64,000 nucleotides of DNA from the NCBI RefSeq assembly GCF_900115225.1, contig NZ_FOVR01000008.1, positions 62,001 through 126,000 of the forward strand, in the 5' to 3' direction. The stretch comes from Cohaesibacter marisflavi. GTDB lineage: Bacteria; Pseudomonadota; Alphaproteobacteria; Rhizobiales; Cohaesibacteraceae. Below are positions 50,893 through 60,592 of this stretch, piece by piece (position 1 is the stretch's first letter; each line of letters begins with the position of its first letter). A program made the translations under genes and the position numbers. The notes beneath the pieces were generated by a model that was given only the letters and a program-made list of their open reading frames with translations, searched no databases and was not told the origin of the DNA.

Positions 50893-52767
50893 ATGGTTTT
50901 GGGAGATATTCGCCAGCTATCGATGCAGAAAATGGCTTCGAAGAAGATGCTCTTTTCGGTGCTTGCCGCTTGCGCGTTGATGCTTTCTCCAATTGCAGCA
51001 AGCCAGACAAAGGCAGAGCCTGTTCACGGCATCGCCATGCATGGTCAGCCCAAATATGACAAGGATTTCGCCTATCTGGATTATGTCAATCCTAACGCAA
51101 CCAAAGGCGGCAAGATCACATATGGGCTACAGGGCAGTTTTGACAGTCTCAACCCGTTCTTGCTTAAGGGCGTCGCTCCGCGCGGCCTTTGGGATGTGGA
51201 CTATGGCCATAATGTCTATGAAGCATTGTTGGCGCGCAGTGACGATGAGGCCTTCTCGCTTTATGGCTTGATTGCCGAATGGGTCGATATGCCCGAAGAT
51301 CGCTCTTCCATTACCTTCAAAATTCGTGATGAAGCACGCTTTTCGGATGGAACCCCAATCACGGTTGAAGATGTCAAATTCACGATCGATTTGCTGCGTG
51401 AGTATGGTCGCCCCGCCTACACAAGCCGAATCAAGCGTATTGCTGCGCTGGAAGAGCCGGGCGAAGGGCAAATCCGTTTTGTGTTTGAAAATGGCGAAGA
51501 CCGAGAGTTGCCCCTGCTGATCGGTATGCTGCCAGTGTTACCCAAACATGCAATCGATCCGGAGAAATTCTCCAAGTCCGGTATGTATCAGTTTATCGGC
51601 TCCGGTCCTTATATGATCAATGAAGTGGATCCTGGCTCGAAGATTGTGCTCAAACGGAACCCTGATTACTGGGGCAAGGATTTGCCCATCAAGGTGGGAA
51701 AAGACAATTTCGATGAAATCCAGATCGAATATTATCGGGACGGCACAGCAATGTTCGAGGCCTTCAAGAAAGGCAAGTTTGATCTTCAGCCAGAGTCCGA
51801 TCCTGCACGGTGGGCCGATCAATATGATTTCAATGCCGTAGAAAAGGGGGACGTCGAAAAAAAGGTCTTTCAGTCCAATCTACCTACCGGCATGTCGGCC
51901 TTTGTTTTCAATACGCGCAAACCCGTTTTTCAAAACCGCATTGTTCGGCGCACGCTGGCGACGCTATTTGATTTCAATTGGGTGAACAAGAATCTCTATC
52001 ACGGCCTCTTCAAGCGTTCAGGCAGCTACTTCCAGAATTCCTCTCTTTCCGCGCTAGGTGTGCCGATGAATGATCGGGAGAAGGAATTGCTGGCTCCTTA
52101 TCTGGATGAAATGGACCCCGATATTCTGGATGGTAGCTACGTTCCGGTTTCTGCAGCCAATAACAACGAGATGCGCAAAGTGATGCGCAACGCCATGAAG
52201 GCGCTGGCCTCCCAAGGCTATGGGCTGAAGGATGGGGCCATGGTGAATCTGGCCAAAGGTGCACCACTTGCTTTTGAATTTCTGTCTACTTCCAAAGAGG
52301 AAGAGCGCCTTGCGTTGGTCTATGCGCGTGTGCTGGAGCGATTGGGCATTAAGATGGAAATACGGACCGTCGATTCCGCGCAATATTGGGAGCGGCGCAA
52401 GACCATGGATTTCGACATGATGAAGATGTCCTGGAGCGCATCCCTTTCACCTGGGAATGAACAAATGTCCCGTTGGCATTCCTCCCAGAGAGATGTGGAT
52501 GGGTGGTTTAATCAGGCCGGCGCTGATGACCCTGCCATTGATGCGATGATTGATGCTCTTCTCTCTGCGCGCAGTCAGGACGATTTTACGGCGGCCGTTC
52601 GAGCCTTTGACCGAACGCTGATCAACGGCTTTTATGGTGTTCCGCTCTTTCACAAGGGCGAGCAATGGGTTGGTTTATGGAAGAGGATTCGCTATCCGGA
52701 ATCAGAGGCCAAGGGGCGTCCTTTGGCTGGATATCGTCCGACAACCTTCTGGTATGATGGGGAATAG
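50893..52767 (+). CDS. Peptide ABC transporter substrate-binding protein (YejA-like, SBP family 5)
   Basis: A 624-residue periplasmic peptide-binding protein. A long n-region precedes the signal helix (KMLFSVLAACALMLSPIAAS); the mature start EPVHGIAMHGQPKYDKDFAY matches YejA, the microcin C/peptide-binding component. Family 5 landmarks TFKIRDEARFSDGTPITVED and SGPYMINEVDPGSKIVLKRN follow. The ATG at 50893 has AAGGA eight bases upstream. No yejB, yejE or yejF genes lie nearby, so it must use a transporter encoded elsewhere. Confidence 0.87.
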   Translation: MVLGDIRQLSMQKMASKKMLFSVLAACALMLSPIAASQTKAEPVHGIAMHGQPKYDKDFAYLDYVNPNATKGGKITYGLQGSFDSLNPFLLKGVAPRGLWDVDYGHNVYEALLARSDDEAFSLYGLIAEWVDMPEDRSSITFKIRDEARFSDGTPITVEDVKFTIDLLREYGRPAYTSRIKRIAALEEPGEGQIRFVFENGEDRELPLLIGMLPVLPKHAIDPEKFSKSGMYQFIGSGPYMINEVDPGSKIVLKRNPDYWGKDLPIKVGKDNFDEIQIEYYRDGTAMFEAFKKGKFDLQPESDPARWADQYDFNAVEKGDVEKKVFQSNLPTGMSAFVFNTRKPVFQNRIVRRTLATLFDFNWVNKNLYHGLFKRSGSYFQNSSLSALGVPMNDREKELLAPYLDEMDPDILDGSYVPVSAANNNEMRKVMRNAMKALASQGYGLKDGAMVNLAKGAPLAFEFLSTSKEEERLALVYARVLERLGIKMEIRTVDSAQYWERRKTMDFDMMKMSWSASLSPGNEQMSRWHSSQRDVDGWFNQAGADDPAIDAMIDALLSARSQDDFTAAVRAFDRTLINGFYGVPLFHKGEQWVGLWKRIRYPESEAKGRPLAGYRPTTFWYDGE

Positions 52768-52904
52768 CAGAAAAAAGCTGCTGTTTTTTGCAAGAAACAA
52801 GCAGAAACGGTAGTATAGCCCTCATAAAAGCTGTGTGGCAGATATCGGAATCAGCTACAATTTAGTAAAATTGTTTGCGTGTCTAACATACCAAGAGGTC
52901 CAGA

Positions 52905-54611
52905 ATGCTCCTCTCAACCCCTGAACAAATCGAAACCTATTCTTCATCAGGTCTGTGGGGGGAAGATCGCCTTGATTTGGTTTTTGCGCGGCACGCCGAG
53001 CAACGGCCGGATGATCTTGCACTGATCGATGATCAGGGTTTGCATTCAGTGAGCGGTCGAAGACCTCAATGCCTCTCTTTCATCCGCACATGGCGGCGTG
53101 TGGTCGCGCTATCAGAGTTTCTCACCGGTATCGGCATGAAGGCCGATACGGTGGTTGCGATGCTTATTCCGCCCAGTGCCGATGCCGCTGTGCTGACACT
53201 GGTGGCGAGCCGCATGGGGCTCATACTGGCGCCAATCCCTCTGACAAGCGGTGAAGCGGATTTGCGCGAGAAGCTTGAGCAGGTCGGTGCCAAGGCCATC
53301 GTTTGCTGTTCCCATTATGAAGAAGAAGCCGTGGCCGAGCGCGTGCGCAATGTGGCCGCCGAGATGTTCTCCATCCGCTTTGTTTTCTGCATCGGGGAGA
53401 ATGCGCCTGAAGGTCTTATTGATCTTGGCGATATTCTGGATGGCGAAGACAATGTGGCCGAGGATGGATTGTTCGAGCATGGCAGCCAGATCAGCGCCAA
53501 CAGCGTTCTGGCAATCCACTGGAGCTCTGCGGGGAGCGAACAGGCCATGCCGATCGGGCGCAGCCACAATCAGTTGCTTGCCATTGCGCGCTATGTTCAT
53601 GAACAAACGGATCTTAGTAGCGAGCATTGCTCTTTTGTGAGCCACCATTTGTCCGGGCTGATCGGCTTCGCCGTGGGAATGGTTGCGGCTCTTGATGTCG
53701 GAGCCCGACTTCAGTTTCACAATTTCCGGACGCTCGGGCGCTATATCAATGCGTTGGCCGAGTTTGGCGGGCAGCATGTGGTGTTGCCTGGTGGCCTTTG
53801 GGAAGAGGCGCACGCACTCCTGCCGATGCAGGTGCGCGAGCAGCTGATCAGCATCATGCTGGTGTGGAACCGGGTGCATGCAGAGCAGACCGTTTTTGCA
53901 GAGAATGAAACTGCAGCTCGCCTGATTGACCTGACCAACTTCAAGGATCTCGCCCTCTTCTCGCAAATCCGGCGTCATCCAAGTGAAGTCGGATCGGTTC
54001 CCTTGGGTGCAATCAATTCACTGCATGATCCTTCGCGCGTCTGGATGGAAACCTTCCTTTATGGCATGGAAGAATCTCGCGCACAGACAGACAGCGCGAT
54101 TGTCGGGGGTGAACTCTGCCTCAAAGGCTCCATGCTGCCTCAATGCGCCTTTCCGTTGGCCGGTGCTGTAGAAGGCAAAGCCCTGCGTGCGACGGAAGAC
54201 GGTTATATTCATACCGAAATTGGCTGCCATCTTGTAACCGAAGAACATGGCGATCAGCGTGCTCTGTTTCGCCCGCTTGGTGATTTGGGCGACGTGTTGG
54301 CCTTTGGTGGCTTTACCGAGCGTGGGACGGATCTTGATGCTCTTTATCGGGATTGTATCGTGGTTACCGATGCGGCGGCATTTGTTGTACCTTCGGAGGA
54401 AAATAATCCTGCCCATTTGATGGCTGCGCTCGTGGTGGATGACAAGGAGACTGCGCGGGAAGAATTTTACGCCTATCTAAAGGAAAAACGCGTTTCCAGC
54501 ATGAAATGGCCACGCGATATCATATTTGTCGAAGCTATTCCGCGCCAGACGAATGGCAGGGTCATGCGAGAAAGCCTGATCGAGGCCAGTCAGGTGGCCA
54601 ACGTCGCATAA
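52905..54611 (+). CDS. Degenerate adenylate-forming-enzyme (ANL) family protein
   Basis: A 568-residue protein with the overall layout of acyl-CoA synthetases (AMP-binding domain to about 440, small C-terminal domain after), for example VVAMLIPPSADAAVLTLVAS and CFIAL-like core segments. The ATP loop that normally reads TSGTTGxPKG is SSAGSEQAMPIG (from residue 207), without the glycine-threonine-proline-lysine residues. The C-terminal catalytic lysine of GKxxR is Arg552 (NGRVMRE). It is therefore probably inactive in adenylation, or altered in chemistry. It is upstream of a PleD-like protein that is also degenerate. Cellular role unknown. Confidence 0.7.
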   Translation: MLLSTPEQIETYSSSGLWGEDRLDLVFARHAEQRPDDLALIDDQGLHSVSGRRPQCLSFIRTWRRVVALSEFLTGIGMKADTVVAMLIPPSADAAVLTLVASRMGLILAPIPLTSGEADLREKLEQVGAKAIVCCSHYEEEAVAERVRNVAAEMFSIRFVFCIGENAPEGLIDLGDILDGEDNVAEDGLFEHGSQISANSVLAIHWSSAGSEQAMPIGRSHNQLLAIARYVHEQTDLSSEHCSFVSHHLSGLIGFAVGMVAALDVGARLQFHNFRTLGRYINALAEFGGQHVVLPGGLWEEAHALLPMQVREQLISIMLVWNRVHAEQTVFAENETAARLIDLTNFKDLALFSQIRRHPSEVGSVPLGAINSLHDPSRVWMETFLYGMEESRAQTDSAIVGGELCLKGSMLPQCAFPLAGAVEGKALRATEDGYIHTEIGCHLVTEEHGDQRALFRPLGDLGDVLAFGGFTERGTDLDALYRDCIVVTDAAAFVVPSEENNPAHLMAALVVDDKETAREEFYAYLKEKRVSSMKWPRDIIFVEAIPRQTNGRVMRESLIEASQVANVA

Positions 54612-54679
54612 ATCCGTTTTGCGCTGTTCTTGAATAGCGTGTTTCTGTTCCTTTTCATATGAAGGCGTAAGTCAGCCGA

Positions 54680-56029
54680 ATGGCCAAGCATGCACTCATT
54701 TTCACTTCTTCTGATCTTGGCCTTGATACTCCAGCTTGGGCAGATGTTCTCATTCAAGTCAATTTTGCGGTCTGGTCTCATTATGTCCATTCGGATGAAG
54801 ATCTGGACAAGGTCTCGCAAGAAGCCGGCATCCTGCTGCTGGATCTGTTCGATGTAAAAAGTGAGGATGTGCCCGATTTGGTCGCCCGGGCCGATGCCTT
54901 GCGCAAGCAGTTCGGTTTTGCCGACGCGCGGGTGCCTATGGTGGCCATCGCCGATGCATCCATCAGCCTCACCGAAGAACAGATGAAACCCTTCGCTGAT
55001 GTGCTCAAACCGCCATTGACGCAGGATCTGATCGCCAATCGTCTGACATCCCTTATGCGCCTGGCAACCATGCGGCGGGAGGCCGAGAGACGTTCGCTGA
55101 CTTTCAAGCGGTTCGGCGTGGGCTTGCCTGTGGTGCCGCCGCCTAAGGATCTCGATAAGCAAAGCCTGCTTTATCTTGGGGCTGGTGCGGCTTTCCTGCC
55201 GGTTCAGCTGGCATTGCCCGAGACGGTGGAAACGGTGGCTGCCCTCACGCCTTCCATGGCTTTGCATTATCTGGAAATGAAGCCATTTGATGCGCTCGTC
55301 GTGGAGCTTTGCGACTATAATGAGCATCTCGTCGAATTTATCTCCGAACTTCGGCGCAATCCCAACTATTTCTCATTCCCGATTATTCTGGTTTGCCACA
55401 AGCGGGCTGTTCAGGATGGATTGGCAGGTCTTGCGGCTGGCGCTACGGATATAGTCTCCTTCCCCTTCTCGGAACGCTTCTTTGAAAATCGCATTGATAT
55501 TCTCGTGCGAGAAGAACGTTATCGACGGCAATTGCGCAAGATCTTCTCTGAAGCTCGATTGCTGATGCCGACCGATGAAGTGACACGGCTCTATTCAGAA
55601 GAGTTTCTCAAATCTCATCTGGATGTGCTGCGGGAGGAAGACGCCGGAGCTTCGGTAACTTTCGTTGGTTTTGATATCACGTTCGATTTAGTGCATGAAA
55701 AAAGAGGCGGCGAGAGTCTGCCCCCTGCTCTGCTGGCCAAGGTCAGTCGGCTCATTGCCTCCTTGATGCGGGCTGAAGACATGTTGGCCCGTCTTGATAA
55801 TGGCTCAGTGGTTGCCTTTTTTCCGGATACGGATCTGTTTGAAGCCCGCATGGCGTTGCAGCGCATTCGCTCCATTGTTCAGCTCAGCCCGTTTGTTGAG
55901 CATAGTTCGACGCGAGCGGTCTATGTCACGCTGGACTTCTCTCTGCACTATTGCGATACACGCAGCCCGGATTTCGATGTCGACAAGATCCTCAAGGATC
56001 TGTTTGAAAATCCTGTTGTGCGATTTTGA
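54680..56029 (+). CDS. PleD-like protein with two receiver-type domains and a degenerate GGDEF domain
   Basis: A 449-residue cytoplasmic protein. Residues about 4-130 resemble a receiver (possible phospho-acceptor Asp55 in ILLLDLFD; lysine in VLKPP). Residues about 165-280 resemble a second receiver without a clear acceptor (VVELCDYN). From about 285 a diguanylate-cyclase-like domain starts (LMPTDEVTRLYSEEFLKSHL), but the active-site GG[DE]EF is replaced by LDNGSVVAFF, so c-di-GMP synthesis is unlikely. The order REC-REC-GGDEF is that of PleD. It lies 68 nt after the ANL-like gene and may be cotranscribed. A regulatory or scaffold role is inferred only. Confidence 0.72.
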   Translation: MAKHALIFTSSDLGLDTPAWADVLIQVNFAVWSHYVHSDEDLDKVSQEAGILLLDLFDVKSEDVPDLVARADALRKQFGFADARVPMVAIADASISLTEEQMKPFADVLKPPLTQDLIANRLTSLMRLATMRREAERRSLTFKRFGVGLPVVPPPKDLDKQSLLYLGAGAAFLPVQLALPETVETVAALTPSMALHYLEMKPFDALVVELCDYNEHLVEFISELRRNPNYFSFPIILVCHKRAVQDGLAGLAAGATDIVSFPFSERFFENRIDILVREERYRRQLRKIFSEARLLMPTDEVTRLYSEEFLKSHLDVLREEDAGASVTFVGFDITFDLVHEKRGGESLPPALLAKVSRLIASLMRAEDMLARLDNGSVVAFFPDTDLFEARMALQRIRSIVQLSPFVEHSSTRAVYVTLDFSLHYCDTRSPDFDVDKILKDLFENPVVRF

Positions 56030-56053
56030 ATATTTTGATGCAATTAAAATATA

Positions 56054-56431
56054 CTATGTGCAATGAGATCTGTTGCCTATTTGGTCAATTCTAACCTTTT
56101 GAATAGTCAAATTAAGCCACCTTTTCCCAACTGACATGCAATTGTCAGTACCTGCAAGATAACACGCTAAAAATGCACAGCCACCAAAGGTAATTGTCGC
56201 TGCTCCTGCGTCATGTTCACTTTTGTATACTTCTTCAGCGCCGTACATGCATGTTGCAAGTGCGATATGAGTCCCTGGGTACTCGGCAAGAAGCTGCACG
56301 ATTTCATCTCCAACTCTGTCACTCATTTCTTGCAATTTAGGGCAACTGATAGTTTGTGCAAATATGGGGGGCGAAATTACGAAAAGAAATAACGTACTAA
56401 TGAAAATAACTCGAATATTTTTTGAAAACAT
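56054..56431 (-). CDS. Small six-cysteine secreted protein in an AT-rich patch
   Basis: A 125-residue protein of no family I recognise. A signal peptide (VIFISTLFLFVISPPIFAQ) precedes a mature chain of about 100 residues with six cysteines (30, 61, 85, 90, 98, 124), enough for three disulfides, and with GGCAFLACYLAG in the middle. The surrounding 56030-56510 is clearly more A+T-rich than its neighbours and has no ribosome binding site of the usual strength. Both points suggest recent acquisition. A gene here is supported by the signal peptide and cysteine pattern, not by homology. Confidence 0.6.
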   Translation of the reverse strand: MFSKNIRVIFISTLFLFVISPPIFAQTISCPKLQEMSDRVGDEIVQLLAEYPGTHIALATCMYGAEEVYKSEHDAGAATITFGGCAFLACYLAGTDNCMSVGKRWLNLTIQKVRIDQIGNRSHCT

Positions 56432-56498
56432 CTGAAGTACCCTATAAAATTGAAATATTTAAAAAGATACTTTTGATTGTATTTTTGTATTTTGAAAC

Positions 56499-59400
56499 TT
56501 ATGTGACAGATTGTGCCAGCTTGGCCAGTTGCGTCATGATCACGGCCGTGCCCTTGAGGCGGTCGCTGGCAGAGTTCCAGCTGCGGGCCAAAAAGATCTT
56601 CTGATCAGGCCGGAGTTTGGCAAGGCTTCCCTGCTCGGTAATATATTGAACCAGCCCCGCAGGGTTTGCGAACTCGTTGTTGCGGAAAGCAAGCACGGCG
56701 CCTTTGGGGCCTGCATCGATCTTCTCGACATTGGCCTTGCGGCAGAGCCCTTTGATATAGACGATCTTGAGCAGATGTTTGACCTCTTCGGGCTGAGGGC
56801 CGAACCGGTCTGTCAGCTCGGAACCGAATTCATCAATCTCGTCAGCTTCCACCAGATCGGCCAGACGGCGATAGAGATTGAGCCGGAGTTGTAGATCATG
56901 CACATAACTGTCCGGAATGAGAACCGGAGTGCCAATGGAAATCTGCGGTGACCATTTGTCTTCCATGATGGTCAAATCACCGGAACGCAGGGATGCCACG
57001 GCTTCTTCCAGCATCTGCTGATATAGCTCGTAGCCGACTTCCTTGACATGGCCGGATTGTTCTTCGCCCAACAGGTTGCCTGCACCGCGTATATCGAGAT
57101 CGTGGCTGGCAAGCTGGAAGCCTGCGCCCAAGGTATCGAGGCTTTGCAGAACCTTGAGGCGTCGCTCTGCGGTTGGCGTGAGGGTCTTTTTAGCGGGAAC
57201 AGTAAAGAGCGCATAGGCACGGGTTTTGGAACGCCCTACCCGCCCACGCAGCTGGTAAAGCTGGGAAAGACCGAACATATCGGCACGATGCACGATCAGG
57301 GTGTTGGCCGTTGGAACGTCAATGCCCGATTCCACGATGGTGGTAGAGAGCAACACATCGAACTTGCCGTCATAGAAGGCTGTCATAATGTCATCGAGTT
57401 GACCGGCGGGCATCTGTCCATGGGCAACAGCAACCTTGACTTCAGGCACCTGCTCTTCAAGGAAGGTGTGGACTTGAGCAATGTCGGACACGCGCGGACA
57501 GACATAGAAACTCTGGCCGCCGCGATAGCGCTCACGCAACAGGGCTTCACGGATGGTGAGCTTGTCAAAGGGTGAGATAAAGGTGCGTACGGCAAGCCGG
57601 TCTACCGGCGGCGTTGCGATCAACGACAATTCGCGGACGCCCGTAAGCGCCAATTGCAGGGTCCTCGGGATCGGTGTCGCGGACAGGGTCAATACGTGCA
57701 CATCGGCGCGCAGTTCTTTCAGGCGCTCCTTGTGTTTGACGCCAAAATGCTGCTCTTCGTCGATGATCAGCAGCCCAAGATCACGGAAATCGACGGATTT
57801 GCCAAGCAGCGCATGGGTGCCAACGACGATATCGACTGAACCGTCCTTGAGGCCTCTCTTGGTCTCATTAAGCTTTTTGGTGGAGACCAGCCGGGAGGCC
57901 TGTTCGATGACCAGCGGGAAACCGGCGAAGCGATCCACGAAATTCTTGTAATGCTGACGCGCAAGCAAGGTGGTCGGCACGACCACCGCGACCTGACGGC
58001 CGTTCATCGCCGCGATAAAGGCCGCTCGCAGGGCAACCTCGGTTTTGCCAAAGCCCACATCGCCGCAAATGAGGCGATCCATCGGGCGGCCGGAGCCCAT
58101 ATCGTCAAATACCTGCTCGATGGCATTGAACTGGTCTTCGGTCTCGTCAAACGGGAAGCGAGCGACAAATTCGTCATACAGCCCTTCTGGCGGCGTGATG
58201 CGCTCGGCCTTGCGCAACTCTCGTTCGGCAGCGACCTTGATCAACTGATCCGCCATCATGCGGATCCGTTCTTTCATCTTGGATTTACGCGCCTGCCAAG
58301 CGACGCCGCCCAGCTTGTCCAGCTGCGCTTCGGTGTCTTCGGAGCCGTATCGCGAGAGCAGTTCTATGTTCTCTACCGGCAGGAAGAGCTTGTCGCCGCC
58401 GGCATAGTGGATTTCCAGACAATCATGCGGTGCGCCCGCTGCATCGACGGTCTGAAGGCCCATAAAACGCCCAATACCATGCTCGATGTGAACAACGATG
58501 TCGCCTTCGGTGAGGCTGGCAGCTTCTGTCAGAACGTCAGAGCTTTTCTTGCGGCGGCGTTTGGAGCGGACAAGGCGGTCGCCCAGAATGTCCTGTTCGC
58601 CAATCACCACATCTTTGTCGGTCTCAAAGCCACTTTCCAGCTCAAGGACCGTCAGGCCGACCTGATTGGGTTTGATGACCTGTCGCGCTTGCCATGTCTC
58701 GAAGGGAACAAGGCCCCGCATCTCATGGTCTGTCAGCACCTGATGCATGCGCTCGGCTGAACCCGGGGTCCAGCAGGCGATGGTGACGCGTTTTTTATTC
58801 TCCTTGACGGTCTTGATATGCTCGATGACCGCGTCGAACACGTTGACATTCTCTGCGCTGCGCTCGGCAGCAAAGGTGCGTCCCTGCTTGCCGCCCATAT
58901 TGACGACTGTTTCAACGCCGGTTTCGGGCACATCAAAGGGGGAAAGCCTTACGCGCTTCTGGGAGCCAAGAATGCCCGACCAGCCTTCGCGATCCAGATA
59001 GAGCAGATGAGGCTCAACCGGCTTATAGGGCACGCCCTGATCTAACCCGCTATCAAGGGTTTCGCGGCGGGCGGCATAATGATCCTGAATAACATCCAGC
59101 CGCTCGGTGATGGCATCATCGCTGAGTGGATCGAGGATCACCGGCGCATCATCGGTAAAATCGAACAGCGTTTGCAGATCTTCATTGAAATAGGGCAACC
59201 AGTGCTCGATGCCCTGATAGCGATGGCCGTTTGAAATGGCTTGATAAAGCAGATCGTCGCGTGTGGTTGCGCCGAAATTGGATGTATAGCGCCGCCGGAA
59301 ATTGGAAATGGCGTCTTCGGTGAGAACCACTTCTGACGCTGAGACAAGATCAATACCGCGCAGTTGGCCGACTGTGCGCTGGGTATGTTGATCGAACTTG

Positions 59401-60002
59401 CGGATGCTTTCCAGCGTATCGCCAAAGAAGTCCAGTCTGACCGGCTCCTCTGCTCCGGGCACGAAAAGATCGACAATACCGCCTCTTACAGCATATTCGC
59501 CATGTTCGCGCACAGTCGGAGTGCGCAGAAAGCCGTTTGTCTCCAGCCATACGATGAGGTCGTCCATGTCGACCGAATTGCCCGGCTTGGCAGACCAGCT
59601 CTGCTTTTTGACCGACTCTTTGCTCGGCACGCGCTGGAGCATGGCATTGACGGAGGTCAGCAGGATGACGGGGGCATCAAAGATATTGTAGGCAAGCCGC
59701 GACAGCGCGGTCATGCGACGGGCTGAAATTTCGGCATTGGGCGACACCCTGTCATAGGGCACGCAATCCCATGCCGGAAAAGACAGGCAGGTGAGCTTGG
59801 GCGAAAAGAATTTGAGCGCCTGCTCCATGGAGGCCATGCGTCGGTCATCGCGCGCAATATAGACGGCGGCGATTTTCTTGCTTTTGTCTGCCTTCAGGTG
59901 GGCTTCAGCCACTTCGGCAACGGCCAATCCCTCCAGTCCATCAGGCACATGGCTGACGTGGAGCATCATGGAAGAGGCTAGGGATTTGGCAATTGTGGAC
60001 AT
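56499..60002 (-). CDS. mfd: Transcription-repair coupling factor Mfd
   Basis: A 1167-residue translocase that removes stalled RNA polymerase at DNA lesions and recruits UvrA. Near the N-terminus is the UvrB-like region (AEISARRMTALSRL). The RNA-polymerase-interaction region follows with YGDGDIVVHIEHG-type sequence (EGDIVVHIEHGIGRFMGL). The helicase core has Walker A GDVGFGKTEVA, Walker B IIDEEQHFGV and motif VI QLRGRVGRS. The C-terminal TRCF domain is complete. Length matches the family. It is transcribed leftward, 108 nt behind sdhE, in an order shared with many alphaproteobacteria. Confidence 0.97.
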   Translation of the reverse strand: MSTIAKSLASSMMLHVSHVPDGLEGLAVAEVAEAHLKADKSKKIAAVYIARDDRRMASMEQALKFFSPKLTCLSFPAWDCVPYDRVSPNAEISARRMTALSRLAYNIFDAPVILLTSVNAMLQRVPSKESVKKQSWSAKPGNSVDMDDLIVWLETNGFLRTPTVREHGEYAVRGGIVDLFVPGAEEPVRLDFFGDTLESIRKFDQHTQRTVGQLRGIDLVSASEVVLTEDAISNFRRRYTSNFGATTRDDLLYQAISNGHRYQGIEHWLPYFNEDLQTLFDFTDDAPVILDPLSDDAITERLDVIQDHYAARRETLDSGLDQGVPYKPVEPHLLYLDREGWSGILGSQKRVRLSPFDVPETGVETVVNMGGKQGRTFAAERSAENVNVFDAVIEHIKTVKENKKRVTIACWTPGSAERMHQVLTDHEMRGLVPFETWQARQVIKPNQVGLTVLELESGFETDKDVVIGEQDILGDRLVRSKRRRKKSSDVLTEAASLTEGDIVVHIEHGIGRFMGLQTVDAAGAPHDCLEIHYAGGDKLFLPVENIELLSRYGSEDTEAQLDKLGGVAWQARKSKMKERIRMMADQLIKVAAERELRKAERITPPEGLYDEFVARFPFDETEDQFNAIEQVFDDMGSGRPMDRLICGDVGFGKTEVALRAAFIAAMNGRQVAVVVPTTLLARQHYKNFVDRFAGFPLVIEQASRLVSTKKLNETKRGLKDGSVDIVVGTHALLGKSVDFRDLGLLIIDEEQHFGVKHKERLKELRADVHVLTLSATPIPRTLQLALTGVRELSLIATPPVDRLAVRTFISPFDKLTIREALLRERYRGGQSFYVCPRVSDIAQVHTFLEEQVPEVKVAVAHGQMPAGQLDDIMTAFYDGKFDVLLSTTIVESGIDVPTANTLIVHRADMFGLSQLYQLRGRVGRSKTRAYALFTVPAKKTLTPTAERRLKVLQSLDTLGAGFQLASHDLDIRGAGNLLGEEQSGHVKEVGYELYQQMLEEAVASLRSGDLTIMEDKWSPQISIGTPVLIPDSYVHDLQLRLNLYRRLADLVEADEIDEFGSELTDRFGPQPEEVKHLLKIVYIKGLCRKANVEKIDAGPKGAVLAFRNNEFANPAGLVQYITEQGSLAKLRPDQKIFLARSWNSASDRLKGTAVIMTQLAKLAQSVT

Positions 60003-60045
60003 GGCGGAGAAACAGCAAGGAGGTTGGTGCTACAAGACGGGAAAA

Positions 60046-60068
60046 GGCTCTATAGCACGAATAGAGCC
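60046..60068 (-). terminator. Terminator after sdhE
   Basis: GGCTCTAT and ATAGAGCC form an 8-bp stem with a 7-nt loop. On the leftward strand TTTT follows. It lies between sdhE and mfd and suggests that the two genes are partly separate transcription units. Confidence 0.65.
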
Positions 60069-60110
60069 TTTCTGTCTCTTGGGTCTTTTGAATGTAGGGT
60101 CGCAGGCGGC

Positions 60111-60410
60111 TTAGAGAAGCCCGGACTCGAAATTTTTGTGATAGTGCTTGATTCTATGGAACATCGGGCAGTCGAAAGCTTCGGGCACGGGCAGCTCATT
60201 GGTGAACCACTGCATCAGGTCTCTGTCATGTTGGTCCATGAGCATTTCCAACTGGTCCAACTCATCATCGGTCAGATTGTCCAGTTCATTGTCGACGAAG
60301 CGGCCCAGCATCAGGTCCATTTCCTTGACGCCACGGTGCCAGGCACGCATCAAAATCTTTTTGTGCCGTACATCCATACCTTCACTGCTGCGGGTGGTGC
60401 CATGGGACAT
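60111..60410 (-). CDS. sdhE: Succinate dehydrogenase assembly factor SdhE
   Basis: A 99-residue cytoplasmic protein that promotes covalent attachment of FAD to SdhA. The signature is RRGxxE-type: KILMRAWHRGVKEMDLMLGRF, with the conserved Arg-Gly and Glu; LTDDELDQLEMLMDQHDRDL follows. The ATG at 60410 has AAAGGAG nine bases upstream; an in-frame ATG at 60518 lacks it and would overlap the recG promoter. Divergent from recG and upstream of mfd, as in other alphaproteobacteria. Confidence 0.92.
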   Translation of the reverse strand: MSHGTTRSSEGMDVRHKKILMRAWHRGVKEMDLMLGRFVDNELDNLTDDELDQLEMLMDQHDRDLMQWFTNELPVPEAFDCPMFHRIKHYHKNFESGLL

Positions 60411-60592
60411 AGTTGTTTGCTCCTTTAGGGCGTTGTCATTCTTTGCCCCTGTATAGCGACTAGAAGGCGCCTTGTCAGCTATAGATCGTTCGTCTATCAC
60501 AAAACAAAAGGAGAACATGTATTGACGCGGCCCTTTGAGTTGGCCATGCTTGATGTTAGCCCGTTCCCGTTTACAGAATCATACTTACTGCA

